Positions 17,809 through 26,471 are shown, numbered from the stretch's first letter. The stretch: DNA of 47,864 bases from an uncultured Coprococcus sp. (GCA_947626675.1 CANQTC010000018.1:1-47864); one strand, 5' to 3'. Numbers and translations: made by a program. The notes: generated by a model not told the origin, from the sequence alone.

Positions 17809-18584
17809 GTAAAGATGTTTTAGAGATTAGAAATGTCAACAGAGTATACAATGATGGCGAAAAAGACGTGAAAGCCTTGTCAGATATCAATCTTACGGTA
17901 AAAGAAGGTGAATTTGTTTCAATCATAGGCTCGTCCGGATGCGGAAAAACAACGCTTTTAAAGCTTATTGCAGGACTTGATATGCCGCAGAGCGGCGAAC
18001 TTTTGTTGAACGAGAGTAAAATCACGGGACCGGACTATAAAAGAGGATATGTATTTCAGCAGAATTGCTTGTTTGAGTGGCTTACAGTAGAAAAAAATAT
18101 AGCGGCAGGTTTGAAGGCTCGTCATGTCTATACCCAAAATAAAGATAAAGTCAGTAAATATATTGATTTAGTTGGACTTCATGGATTTGAAAAGTCCTAT
18201 CCGCACCAAATCAGCGGCGGTATGGCACAGCGCGTCGCAATTGCGAGGGCTTTGATTAATGAACCGGAAATTCTCCTGCTTGATGAACCGATGGGAGCGC
18301 TCGATTCTTTTACAAGAGCCGATATACAGGATAAGCTGCTTGATATCAAAAAGCAGGAAAATCTGACGATGATACTTGTTACGCATGATGTAGACGAAGC
18401 AATTTATCTGTCAGACCGAATCGTGATTATGACGCCAAGACCGGGGCGGATTAGTGAAGTGATAGATGTAGATATTCCGTATCCAAGACAGCGGGGTGGG
18501 GCAGAGTTTATCAATCTCAGGCGCAATCTGCTTGATAAGTTTCACCTTGCAAGTGCCGAACCGCAGCCGGAATATTTTATATAG
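17805..18584 (+). CDS. ABC-importer ATPase (SsuB/TauB type)
   Basis: A 259-residue nucleotide-binding subunit. Walker A GSSGCGKTT, signature ISGGMAQRVAIARA, Walker B LLLDEPMGALD and the switch histidine in THDVDEA are intact. The sequence follows the nitrate/sulfonate/bicarbonate importer ATPase pattern, including MTPRPGRI near the C-terminus. Its ATG overlaps the permease stop, so the three importer genes form one unit. Confidence 0.93.
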   Translation: MSKDVLEIRNVNRVYNDGEKDVKALSDINLTVKEGEFVSIIGSSGCGKTTLLKLIAGLDMPQSGELLLNESKITGPDYKRGYVFQQNCLFEWLTVEKNIAAGLKARHVYTQNKDKVSKYIDLVGLHGFEKSYPHQISGGMAQRVAIARALINEPEILLLDEPMGALDSFTRADIQDKLLDIKKQENLTMILVTHDVDEAIYLSDRIVIMTPRPGRISEVIDVDIPYPRQRGGAEFINLRRNLLDKFHLASAEPQPEYFI

Positions 18585-18614
18585 AACAGGAAAACAGAAT
18601 GAAAGGATGAAAAG

Positions 18615-19010
18615 ATGAAGAACAGAATTACATTTTTTATAATATATATATTGATTGGAATATTGCTGATACTTACGCCGACAGTAATATTTCCCGTATG
18701 TGAAGGAAAAATGAAGATGGGGTGCAATTATACGGCATATGCGGAGCTTGGAACAGGCGCTTTTATTATCGTTCTTGGGATTATATCTGTCTTTTTTGTG
18801 TCGGATAAGGTTCGGGCAGGAATCAGTATATCAGAATCGGCTGCAGGAATATTAGCTATATTGTTTCCGACAGTGCTTACAGGTGTATGTAAAAGTAGTG
18901 AAATGAGATGTCATATGGCGACACTTCCGATGCTGGTTATTGTTGGTGTGATTCTTACGCTGGCAGCTCTTATCAACGTCGTTTATTTATTAAAGAAAAA
19001 GGGAGATTAA
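18615..19010 (+). CDS. DUF4418-family membrane protein
   Basis: A 131-residue protein with four hydrophobic segments. Two similar Cys/Met motifs face the same side: VCEGKMKMGCNYTAYAE (about 28-44) and VCKSSEMRCHMATLP (about 94-108), which suggests an internal duplication. This C-x4-6-M-x-C pattern is typical of DUF4418. The function of the family is unknown; the Cys/Met pairs suggest a metal or thiol ligand. It comes 30 bases after the importer ATPase and 7 before an FtsX-type permease, and such proteins commonly accompany this kind of ABC transporter. Confidence 0.8.
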   Translation: MKNRITFFIIYILIGILLILTPTVIFPVCEGKMKMGCNYTAYAELGTGAFIIVLGIISVFFVSDKVRAGISISESAAGILAILFPTVLTGVCKSSEMRCHMATLPMLVIVGVILTLAALINVVYLLKKKGD

Positions 19011-19017
19011 GCAGTAA

Positions 19018-20220
19018 ATGAAGAAAAATTGGATTATGCTGTTTCGTGGAATGAAAAGAAGACGGTTTGGCAGTATTGCACTTGTAATAGCGGCGGCAAT
19101 TCTATCGTTTGCTGTTTTTGGCGGATTCATCTTAACGATAAGCCTGAAAAATGGTGTAGAAAGTACAGATAAACGTCTTGGCGCTGATATGATGATTGTT
19201 CCTGATGGGTATAAGGAGTCTGCTGAGTCTGTGCTGCTTGCAGGTTCAAGAGATTATTTCTATTTTGATAAAGTTGTTTTAGAAGAGATTGAGGATGTTG
19301 CCGGTATCAGTGCGGCGACACCTCAGTTTTTCCTTGCAAGCTTATCTGAGAAATGCTGTACGGATAAGGTGGGAATCGTAGGCTTTGAACCGGAAACAGA
19401 TTTTATTATAAAGCCGTGGATTGAGGAGGTCTATAATGGAGAACTTCCGGATAATGAAGCGGTTGTCGGAAGTGATATAAGTCTGGAAGATGATGGCACA
19501 ATAAAATTGTTTGGAGAACATTATAAGGTAGCGGCAAGACTTGCCAAAACGGCAACAAGTATTGATACATCCGTCTATTTTACCCTTAATACCATACCGA
19601 AGCTTTTAGCGGACGCCAAGAAAAATAATCTGAACTTTCTGGATAGCCAGAAGGATTTGAATTCGATATCAACGGTCTTTGTAAAACTTGAAGGCGGGCA
19701 GACAGCACTTGATGTAACAAAGGCGATTCATGAAAATTGCAGTCAAAATGTAGGAATTGTATATCCGAAGGAAATCGTGCAGTCGCTCTCAGGAAATCTT
19801 TCATACATTGTATTGGGCATGAAGATTTTTGTAGGTGTCGCAGCAGTCATTTCTATTACCGTTTTATTCATATTATATCTGGTATCTTCAAATGGAAGAA
19901 AGCGGGAAATGGCGCTTCTTAGAGCAATGGGCTGTACACATGGAAGATTGACGGGCATTATGCTGGAGGAAGCCTGTGTGCTTAATTTGACAGGATGTGC
20001 GGCAGGTTCAGTTCTGGCGGCAGCAGTTGTATTTCCATTCGGAAGGTATATAGGAAGGAGCTTACATATGCCATATTTGTGTCCGGGTATTGGCATCGTA
20101 ATGGGTATATTTTTTGGAAGCCTTGTAGTGGTGCTTCTTGCAGGTATGGCGGCATCTGCGTATCCTGCATTACGAATCAGTCGTATAGAGCCGTATGCTG
20201 CTCTTCGGGAGGAGGAATAG
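19018..20220 (+). CDS. FtsX/MacB-type ABC permease
   Basis: A 400-residue permease with one N-terminal membrane segment (about 18-42), a large extracytoplasmic domain, and three C-terminal segments, the FtsX layout. The outer domain contains SEKCCTDKVGIVGFEPETDF with a Cys-Cys pair, which I recognise from homologues next to DUF4418. This type works as a mechanotransmitter or exporter with its ATPase and not as an importer. It lies between DUF4418 and the ATPase with gaps of 7 and 1 bases. Confidence 0.85.
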   Translation: MKKNWIMLFRGMKRRRFGSIALVIAAAILSFAVFGGFILTISLKNGVESTDKRLGADMMIVPDGYKESAESVLLAGSRDYFYFDKVVLEEIEDVAGISAATPQFFLASLSEKCCTDKVGIVGFEPETDFIIKPWIEEVYNGELPDNEAVVGSDISLEDDGTIKLFGEHYKVAARLAKTATSIDTSVYFTLNTIPKLLADAKKNNLNFLDSQKDLNSISTVFVKLEGGQTALDVTKAIHENCSQNVGIVYPKEIVQSLSGNLSYIVLGMKIFVGVAAVISITVLFILYLVSSNGRKREMALLRAMGCTHGRLTGIMLEEACVLNLTGCAAGSVLAAAVVFPFGRYIGRSLHMPYLCPGIGIVMGIFFGSLVVVLLAGMAASAYPALRISRIEPYAALREEE

Positions 20221-20221
20221 T

Positions 20222-20893
20222 ATGTTGTCTGAATTAAGAAATGTGAGTAAAACATATCGTCATTATAATCATGTGCGGACAGTACTGGATAATGTTAATT
20301 TTGAAATTAAGGAGGGAGATTTTCTCATTTTATCAGGTGACTCAGGGAGTGGAAAGAGTACACTTCTTGCATTAATCGGAGGATTTTTAAAGCCCGACAG
20401 CGGAAGCGTCATGTTGATGGAAAAAGATATTTCGGTGATGAAAGAGAAGACACTGGCATATATTCATGAGTATTCTGTCGGATATGTTCCACAAAGTAAT
20501 GTGATGCTGCCTGAACTGACAGTGTCCGAGAACATAACGCTGCCATTTTATTTTAAAAACAGGGATAAACAGTCAGACGATTACATGAAGGAATTATTAG
20601 AACTGTTTGGGCTTGGCGGTATGGGTGAGCGGTTTCCTTTTGAACTTTCCGGCGGTGAACTCAGACGGATAGCGCTTATAAGAGCATTGCTTGACAAACC
20701 AAAATTAATGATAGTAGATGAACCTACAGCAGGTCTGGATGCGGATACGGCAGAAAAAATCATGAAGTATTTATGTAAACTTTGTAATGAAGAGGGCATG
20801 GCTGTACTGGTATCAACACATGATATGTCGTTAGCGGAATATGGAAAATGTAGAATTCGGATAGAGGAAGGGAATATAAAATATATGTGTTGA
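20222..20893 (+). CDS. LolD/MacB-type ABC ATPase
   Basis: A 223-residue ATPase with Walker A SGDSGSGKST, signature FELSGGELRRIALIRA, Walker B MIVDEPTAGLD and switch STHD. The strong site GGGAGGAGG just upstream fixes the start at 20222; an in-frame ATG at 20195 lies inside the permease gene. It pairs with the FtsX-type permease before it. No terminator with a T-run follows, but a strong promoter begins 29 bases on. Confidence 0.9.
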   Translation: MLSELRNVSKTYRHYNHVRTVLDNVNFEIKEGDFLILSGDSGSGKSTLLALIGGFLKPDSGSVMLMEKDISVMKEKTLAYIHEYSVGYVPQSNVMLPELTVSENITLPFYFKNRDKQSDDYMKELLELFGLGGMGERFPFELSGGELRRIALIRALLDKPKLMIVDEPTAGLDADTAEKIMKYLCKLCNEEGMAVLVSTHDMSLAEYGKCRIRIEEGNIKYMC

Positions 20894-20921
20894 TAAAAAA
20901 TATTGACATGAATTATTTCTA

Positions 20922-20950
20922 TTGACATGTCTTTATTTTTTACCTATAAT
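20922..20950 (+). promoter_or_regulatory. Strong sigma-A promoter for GNAT-nifS-nifU-rrf2
   Basis: TTGACA (20922-20927) and TATAAT (20945-20950) with a 17-base spacer. The bases around the -10 (CCTATAATACATAG) resemble a degenerate form of the CCTAT/ATAGG palindrome, with a 5-base gap instead of 7; I do not count it as a site. Confidence 0.8.
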
Positions 20951-21043
20951 ACATAGAAAACCTACAGAAATAGTGTGAAATAAAAATAAAGAATATTTTA
21001 TTATGAAATTATCAGCATAATCGAATAAAAAGGGGATGATAAA

Positions 21044-21535
21044 ATGTCAATATATTTGATAAGAAATGCGAAGGCTGATGATTTAGGAGACATCGCATAT
21101 ATAGAAGAAACCTGTTTCCCGCATGAAGAGGCGGCAACAAGGGAACAATTAGAAAAGAGATTGAACAGCTTCGGCAGTCATTTTTATGTTTTGGAATATG
21201 CCGGAAGGATTGTTGGATTTATAGAGGGAATGGTGACAGATGACGAAACAATTTCCGATGATATGTACGGGAACGAAACGCTTCATAAAGAAGATGGTAA
21301 ATGGCAGTCTGTATTTGGACTGGATGTACTGGAAGGCTTCAGAAAGATGGGTTTTGCATCCAACCTGCTGAATGAAATGATAAAAGCAGCCAAAGAAGAA
21401 AAACGACTTGGTGTAATTCTTACCTGCAAAGAGCATCTGATACATTTTTATGAGAAGTTTGGTTTTAAAAATTGTGGGATATCAGAATCGGTGCATGGCG
21501 GCGTGGTCTGGTATGATATGAGATTAACATTTTAG
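21044..21535 (+). CDS. GNAT-family acetyltransferase
   Basis: A 163-residue acyl-CoA N-acyltransferase. The acetyl-CoA loop is RKMGFAS (about 104-110), preceded by FGLDVLEGF and followed by LTCKEHLIHFYEKFGFK, the usual GNAT order. HEEAATREQLEKR near the N-terminus resembles the arylalkylamine/spermidine acetyltransferase branch. AAAAGGGGAT provides the ribosome site. The substrate is not known. It is the first gene after a strong promoter and may be co-transcribed with nifS. Confidence 0.85.
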   Translation: MSIYLIRNAKADDLGDIAYIEETCFPHEEAATREQLEKRLNSFGSHFYVLEYAGRIVGFIEGMVTDDETISDDMYGNETLHKEDGKWQSVFGLDVLEGFRKMGFASNLLNEMIKAAKEEKRLGVILTCKEHLIHFYEKFGFKNCGISESVHGGVVWYDMRLTF

Positions 21536-21559
21536 ACAGCATTTTGAAACGCACAGAAG

Positions 21560-21577
21560 GAATTGCTTTTGCAATTC
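21560..21577 (+). repeat. Short inverted repeat before nifS
   Basis: GAATTGC-TTTT-GCAATTC can form a 7-bp hairpin in the 77-base gap between the GNAT and nifS genes. There is no T-run. It could be a DNA operator or an RNA-stability element; the sequence does not decide. Confidence 0.4.
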
Positions 21578-21612
21578 GTTAAGAAATATTTTCGATATGG
21601 AGGGAAAAATCG

Positions 21613-22797
21613 ATGAGTAAATTAATTTATTTGGATAATGCAGCAACAACAAAGGTGAAGGACGAAGTATTTGAAGCAATGAAGCCGTATTTCAGTGAAT
21701 TATACGGCAATCCTTCAAGCATATACCGGTTTGCGGGTGAGGGAAAGAAAGCGATAGAGGAAGCAAGACGTACAGTGGCGGAATTTATTGGCGCAAAGCC
21801 GGAAGAAATATACTTTACCGGAGGCGGAAGCGAGTCGGATAACTGGGCGCTTAAGGCGACAGCATTTGCCAAAAGAGATAAAGGAAAGCATATCATCACT
21901 TCAAAGATTGAGCATCATGCAATTCTTCATACCTGCGAATACCTTGAGAAGTTAGGATATGAGATTACTTATGTCAATGTCGATGAAAATGGCGTGTTAA
22001 AGCTTGATGAGCTGAAAGCGGCAATCCGGGAGGATACCATTCTGATTTCTGTTATGTTTGCAAATAATGAGATTGGTACGATAGAGCCGATTAAGGAGAT
22101 TGGTGAAATTGCCCATGAACATGGCATTTTATTCCATACAGATGCTGTACAGGCATATGGACATGAACATATCAATGTCGATGATTATAATATCGACCTG
22201 CTCTCTGCCAGCGGACATAAAATCAACGGACCAAAGGGAATCGGTATTCTGTATATCAGAAATTCTGTAAAGATAGGTTCATTTGTTCATGGCGGAGCAC
22301 AGGAAAGAGGCAGAAGAGCCGGTACACATAATACACCGGGTATTATAGGCTTTGCAAAGGCAACAGAAGTTGCAAAGAGGGAGATGGATACGCGGCATTC
22401 CTATGAAAGTGAGCTTCGGGATTATCTGATAGGCAGGGTTTTAGCAGAAATTCCGTATACAAAGTTAAATGGCCATAAGACGGACAGGCTTTCCAATAAT
22501 GCAAACTTCAGTTTTCAGTTTATAGAAGGCGAGTCCCTTCTGATTATGCTCGACCAGAAGGAGATATGTGCGTCAAGCGGTTCGGCCTGCACCTCAGGTT
22601 CGCTTGACCCGTCACATGTCCTGCTGGCTATCGGACTTCCGCATGAAATCGCACATGGTTCTTTACGCCTTACTTTATCGGATGAAACAACGAAAGAAGA
22701 TATTGATTATGTGGTTGATGAATTAAAGAAGATTGTGGAACGGCTTAGAAGCATGTCGCCATTATATGAAGATTTTGTAAAAAAAGGCGGTAAATAA
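21613..22797 (+). CDS. nifS: Cysteine desulfurase (NifS/IscS)
   Basis: A 394-residue PLP enzyme that takes sulfur from cysteine as a persulfide for Fe-S cluster assembly. PLP lysine K203 is in SASGHKINGPKG. The catalytic cysteine C326 is in SSGSACTSGSLDPSHVL, the long-loop group I form that works with IscU/NifU. It precedes nifU by 33 bases. It should supply clusters for the Fe-S proteins encoded nearby, including the nitrogenase-like enzyme. Confidence 0.95.
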   Translation: MSKLIYLDNAATTKVKDEVFEAMKPYFSELYGNPSSIYRFAGEGKKAIEEARRTVAEFIGAKPEEIYFTGGGSESDNWALKATAFAKRDKGKHIITSKIEHHAILHTCEYLEKLGYEITYVNVDENGVLKLDELKAAIREDTILISVMFANNEIGTIEPIKEIGEIAHEHGILFHTDAVQAYGHEHINVDDYNIDLLSASGHKINGPKGIGILYIRNSVKIGSFVHGGAQERGRRAGTHNTPGIIGFAKATEVAKREMDTRHSYESELRDYLIGRVLAEIPYTKLNGHKTDRLSNNANFSFQFIEGESLLIMLDQKEICASSGSACTSGSLDPSHVLLAIGLPHEIAHGSLRLTLSDETTKEDIDYVVDELKKIVERLRSMSPLYEDFVKKGGK

Positions 22798-22830
22798 AAG
22801 ACATTATTAAATGTAAAGGAGATAGAAAAA

Positions 22831-23295
22831 ATGAGTCAGATTATAGAGTACAGCGATAAGGTAATGGAGCATTTCAGCAATCCGAGAAATGTAGGCGAGA
22901 TAGAAAATGCCAGTGGCGTCGGTACAGTAGGAAATGCGAAATGCGGCGACATTATGCGTATATATCTTGATGTAGATGAAAATGGCATTATTAAAGATTG
23001 CAAGTTTAAGACGTTTGGCTGTGGGGCAGCGGTAGCAACAAGCAGTATGGCAACAGAGATGATTAAAGGAAAATCAGTGGAAGAGGCCCTGAAGCTTACA
23101 AATAAGGCTGTTCAGGAGGCGCTTGGCGGACTCCCTGCGGTAAAGGTTCATTGTTCCCTTCTTGCAGAGGAAGCGGTTCATGCAGCGCTTTGGGATTATG
23201 CGCAGAAAAATCATCTTGAAATCGAAGGTTTAAAGCCGCCTGTTGACGATATAGACGAAACGAAAGAGTTCTATGAGATGTCAGGTGAACAGTAG
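22831..23295 (+). CDS. nifU: Fe-S cluster scaffold (NifU N-terminal/IscU)
   Basis: A 154-residue scaffold with the three ligand cysteines C38 (KCGDIM), C64 (FGCGAA) and C108 (VHCSLLAEEA), and Asp40. It lacks the ferredoxin-like and NFU domains of Azotobacter NifU, as is normal for the short Clostridia form. A tail of about 25 residues (PPVDDIDETKEFYEM) extends past the IscU fold. It sits between nifS and the Rrf2 regulator, with only 11 bases before the latter. Confidence 0.94.
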   Translation: MSQIIEYSDKVMEHFSNPRNVGEIENASGVGTVGNAKCGDIMRIYLDVDENGIIKDCKFKTFGCGAAVATSSMATEMIKGKSVEEALKLTNKAVQEALGGLPAVKVHCSLLAEEAVHAALWDYAQKNHLEIEGLKPPVDDIDETKEFYEMSGEQ

Positions 23296-23306
23296 GTGGT
23301 GGCTAT

Positions 23307-23726
23307 ATGAAAATATCGACAAAGGGAAGATATGCGCTTACATTTATGCTTGATATTCTGTCAAATGGCGAGGGGAGTCCCATTAGCCTTAAAGATGTAT
23401 CAAAACGTCAGAATGTATCAGAGAAATATCTGGAACAGATAGCAGGAAGGCTGACAAAGAGTGGCTTGATTAGGAGTGTAAGGGGTGCAAACGGAGGATA
23501 TTTATTAAAAAGAAAACCGGAGGAATATACGGTCGGGGAAATCCTTAGAATCATGGAGGGAGATTTAGCGCCTGCACCATGTGTAGAAGCAAACGGAAGT
23601 CCCTGTGAAAAACGAAACCTGTGCAGCAGTGTGATTTTATGGGAGAAAATCAACGATGCTGTCAATTCAGTAATCGATAACACGACGCTTGCCGACATGA
23701 ATAGTTGGAGGCAGGAAAAGTATTAA
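23307..23726 (+). CDS. Rrf2-family regulator, IscR-like
   Basis: A 139-residue winged-helix regulator of the Rrf2 family. The HTH spans about 25-65 (ISLKDVSKRQNVSEKYLEQI, then RGANGGYLL). Three cysteines, C92, C100 and C106, match the [2Fe-2S] ligands of IscR (92, 98, 104), with spacing C-x7-C-x5-C instead of C-x5-C-x5-C. CymR, the cysteine-metabolism relative, lacks such a cluster site. Encoded directly after nifS-nifU it probably controls them, and it is the best candidate for binding the CCTAT-N7-ATAGG palindromes, though this is unproven. Its end overlaps the convergent minus-strand gene by 4 bases. Confidence 0.9.
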   Translation: MKISTKGRYALTFMLDILSNGEGSPISLKDVSKRQNVSEKYLEQIAGRLTKSGLIRSVRGANGGYLLKRKPEEYTVGEILRIMEGDLAPAPCVEANGSPCEKRNLCSSVILWEKINDAVNSVIDNTTLADMNSWRQEKY

Positions 23727-24253
23727 AACATATCCTCATAATCCTCCGGGGTAAAGCGGTGATAGGTAATGTGAACGCCTTCGTCCTTAAAGCAGTATCG
23801 GTAATTGTCATCAGGATGATTCCGATAGTAAATAAGCAGGTCAAATTCACCATCTGTTATTGGCTTGATGCATAGCTCATAGGGATATTTTTGAAACAGG
23901 CTTATGATATTATCCATAGTGGCAGCATGGCTTGAAACAGTTTGAAGAAGTTCGGATAAAAATTGGTTATGAAGAGGGAGCTGATGAACATATTCAGTTC
24001 CCTTTTCGGGGATTACAAGACAAAATCGTTCGCCGGAATGTGTAATGGCGATATCACCCAGTCTGTCTGACACTTCTTTACAAAAGCCATTTAGAAAAAA
24101 CAGCATTTCATTTATAGAAAATTGTTCTTTTATGTATCGGTTTAAAGAAGAGAGAAAATAATAGATACGAATCGTCTCTTTCCGGTAGCCGATTTTTAAT
24201 TGCTGCTCTTTTATAAAGTCTGTTATATATTTTTCAAGAATGTCATATTGCAT
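23723..24253 (-). CDS. DUF3877-like protein of unknown function
   Basis: A 176-residue soluble protein with helical N-terminal half (LKIGYRKETIRIYYFLSSLNRY pattern) and a beta-rich second half (GERFCLVIPEKGTEYVH, DLLIYYRNHPDDNYRYCF). It resembles the DUF3877 family known from Lachnospiraceae; I am only fairly sure of the family. AGAAGGAGGAT is an excellent ribosome site. Its promoter region carries the CCTAT-N7-ATAGG palindrome shared with the cysK leader, which suggests a link to sulfur status. No catalytic motif is visible. Confidence 0.65.
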   Translation of the reverse strand: MQYDILEKYITDFIKEQQLKIGYRKETIRIYYFLSSLNRYIKEQFSINEMLFFLNGFCKEVSDRLGDIAITHSGERFCLVIPEKGTEYVHQLPLHNQFLSELLQTVSSHAATMDNIISLFQKYPYELCIKPITDGEFDLLIYYRNHPDDNYRYCFKDEGVHITYHRFTPEDYEDMF

Positions 24254-24279
24254 TGTGGTATCCTCCTTCTATGATTAAG

Positions 24280-24296
24280 CCTATAAATAACATAGG
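24280..24296. promoter_or_regulatory. Second CCTAT-N7-ATAGG palindrome
   Basis: CCTAT-N7-ATAGG lies between two divergent genes and 8 bases inside the -10 box of the minus-strand promoter, covering the expected transcription start. Arm sequence and gap equal those of the site at 7744-7760. It could control the DUF3877-like gene, the rhodanese-TtcA-like gene, or both. Confidence 0.55.
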
Positions 24297-24304
24297 AATA
24301 ATAT

Positions 24305-24333
24305 ATTATAGCAGATGGCAGACAATAGTTCAA
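24305..24333 (-). promoter_or_regulatory. Promoter of the DUF3877-like gene
   Basis: On the minus strand TTGAAC (24328-24333) and TATAAT (24305-24310) are 17 bases apart. The opposite-strand promoter for the rhodanese fusion gene is less clear (a TATTAT at 24304-24309 without a good -35). Confidence 0.65.
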
Positions 24334-24348
24334 GAAAGGGATTTTGTA

Positions 24349-25533
24349 ATGGAAGGAATTAGTAGTGAAGAAAATTTATCAATTCAGGAAATTACTGTAG
24401 ATGAATTAAATGAATGGAATATGGATGATTATATGTTAATAGATATCAGAGATGAAATGTCATATTCCTACGGGCATTTGCCCGGGGCGGTCAATATTCC
24501 GTATGACAGGATGAAAGAGAAGCTCTCCGAACTTGCTGATAAAAAAATTGTGGTTTATTGTAAAAAGGGTGAAACCGGCATAAAAGCGGTACAAATTCTT
24601 GAAAAGGCGGGAAAGACGGCATATAACTTAAAAGGCGGATATATGGAATGGCTTATTGGCGTTATGGACAGTGAAAGTGATACAGACGAGGATGCTTTTA
24701 ATGAAAAAGTGGAAAAAAGTATCCGAAAGCGCTTCCATAAAAGAATATGGAGCAGGTTTACAAGGGCAATCAATGAATATGAGCTTGTAAAAGAGGGAGA
24801 TAAAATCGCTGTATGCATATCAGGTGGGAAGGACTCCATGCTGATGGCAAAGTTGTTTCAGGAGTTAAAACGACATAATAAATTTGCATTTGAACTGGTG
24901 TTTCTCGTTATGAATCCCGGTTATAGTCCCGAAAACAGAAATGTAATAGAAAACAATGCAAAGAAACTTCATATTCCGATTACAATTTTTGAATCAGATA
25001 TATTTGAGTCTGTATTTCATATAGAAAAATCACCATGTTATCTGTGCGCAAGAATGAGAAGAGGGCATTTATACAGCAAGGCAAAAGAGCTTGGGTGCAA
25101 TAAAATCGCACTTGGTCATCATTATGATGATGTGATAGAAACCATTTTGATGGGCATGTTATATGGGGCGCAGATGCAGACCATGATGCCGAAGCTTCAC
25201 AGTACGAATTTTGAAGAGATGGAGTTAATCAGACCGCTTTATCTTGTACGGGAAGAGGATATAAAAGCATGGAGAGATGCGAATGATTTGCATTTTATCC
25301 AGTGCGCATGTAAATTTACCGACACTTGCTCCTCTTGTCAGGATGACGGACAGAGCAACTCGAAAAGACTTGAAGTAAAGAAGCTGATACAGGAGTTAAA
25401 AAAGACAAACCCATTTGTAGAGGGAAACATATTTAAAAGTGTAGAAAATGTCAATCTAAGTACGGTGATTGCTTATAAAAAAGATGGCGTGAAGCATCAT
25501 TTCCTAGAGAGCTATGAGAATATGGGGGATTGA
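24349..25533 (+). CDS. Rhodanese-TtcA-like fusion, probable tRNA or thiol sulfur-transfer enzyme
   Basis: A 394-residue two-domain protein. Residues about 10-110 form a rhodanese domain with active-site Cys in VVYCKKGETG, able to carry a persulfide. Residues about 150-394 form a PP-loop ATPase of the TtcA/TilS kind with SGGKDSM, CxxC in CYLCARMRRG and ALGHHYDDVIET. Another cysteine group, CACKFTDTCSSC, lies near residue 325. TtcA enzymes use an Fe-S cluster to thiolate tRNA cytidine 32, and a fused rhodanese would deliver the sulfur. AAGAAAGGGA before ATG 24349 fixes the start; upstream in-frame codons lack a ribosome site. Whether the target is tRNA or a small molecule is open. Confidence 0.85.
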   Translation: MEGISSEENLSIQEITVDELNEWNMDDYMLIDIRDEMSYSYGHLPGAVNIPYDRMKEKLSELADKKIVVYCKKGETGIKAVQILEKAGKTAYNLKGGYMEWLIGVMDSESDTDEDAFNEKVEKSIRKRFHKRIWSRFTRAINEYELVKEGDKIAVCISGGKDSMLMAKLFQELKRHNKFAFELVFLVMNPGYSPENRNVIENNAKKLHIPITIFESDIFESVFHIEKSPCYLCARMRRGHLYSKAKELGCNKIALGHHYDDVIETILMGMLYGAQMQTMMPKLHSTNFEEMELIRPLYLVREEDIKAWRDANDLHFIQCACKFTDTCSSCQDDGQSNSKRLEVKKLIQELKKTNPFVEGNIFKSVENVNLSTVIAYKKDGVKHHFLESYENMGD

Positions 25534-25573
25534 AAAACTGAGCAAAGCTTAAATGCAGAGTGACAGTTTAAGT

Positions 25574-26401
25574 TTAAATAATAATTTCCAGTTTTTGATT
25601 AAAGGCCTCATGCGCTAATAAACGCTGGTATTTTTTTGGCGTTAATCCGGCATATCCTTTAAAGTCCCGCACAAAATGAGCCTGATCAAAATATCCGGCA
25701 TCAATTGCAATCTCTGTCAATGTCCGTCCGCTGGGATTGTTTAAGGAAGAAACCGCCGATTGAAACCGAATGATTTTGGAAAACTGTTTTGGGGTAAGTC
25801 CTACTTCCTGCTGAAAGCATTTTTCAATATACCGCTCGGTATAGCCTGTTTCTATGGCAATCTGTTCAATTGAAATATCTCCTGAAAAACGTATTAAAAG
25901 ATTGGAGATATGGCGTACAAGCAGATTGCTGTTTTCCATCGGATTCATACGATTGTATATACTCATATATGAATTCATAAATGCGGTAATCTGACTGCGG
26001 AAGTCTGTAGTACGAAAGATATTCTCCAACATACGTTCATCATGGACAAGTGCAGAAAATGGAATCTGGTGATTTACCAATTCTTTCATAATTTCTGACG
26101 AGCAGCCCAAGACCGGATTATATCCGGGGAGAAACCGTATGCCAAAATAACATGTATCCGGGCGGAACAGTACCTCCTTCGGGGAAAGGACTGTTCCGCA
26201 GATTTCTGCGCCCGGGTTCGTTTCGTCACAGCAAAATACCATATCCACACAGCCGTCCGGTATTGCATAGCATGGTTCATCACCCGTTTTACACTGATAG
26301 AAATGGACGATTCCAAAGCGGTTCATCACATACTTTAAGTATGATTTTGAAGCAGTTACAAATAAAGGCTGTTTTGGTGTCATGTAAATATGCTGTTTCA
26401 T
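25574..26401 (-). CDS. AraC-family transcriptional regulator
   Basis: A 275-residue regulator. The C-terminal 100 residues hold two helix-turn-helix motifs: SIEQIAIETGYTERYIEKCF and LTEIAIDAGYFDQAHFVRDF, ending GLTPKKYQ. The N-terminal region (VPDGCVDMVF-like pattern, here IPDGCVDMVFCC) is a cupin-like sensor found in many AraC proteins. It is the last gene of the minus-strand dehydrogenase block, 70 bases after the permease gene, and probably controls it. The inducer is unknown. Confidence 0.88.
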   Translation of the reverse strand: MKQHIYMTPKQPLFVTASKSYLKYVMNRFGIVHFYQCKTGDEPCYAIPDGCVDMVFCCDETNPGAEICGTVLSPKEVLFRPDTCYFGIRFLPGYNPVLGCSSEIMKELVNHQIPFSALVHDERMLENIFRTTDFRSQITAFMNSYMSIYNRMNPMENSNLLVRHISNLLIRFSGDISIEQIAIETGYTERYIEKCFQQEVGLTPKQFSKIIRFQSAVSSLNNPSGRTLTEIAIDAGYFDQAHFVRDFKGYAGLTPKKYQRLLAHEAFNQKLEIII

Positions 26402-26471
26402 ATCAGGTTCATCTCCGATTTGTAAAATCTATTCTACATATTACACCATATTTCGTATAGATTTCAAGATG

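Noticed and set aside
20941..20958. Third CCTAT/ATAGG operator at the GNAT-nifS promoter
   Set aside because: CCTAT is followed after only 5 bases by ATAGA, so gap and one arm differ from the two exact sites, and the first arm is part of the -10 box.
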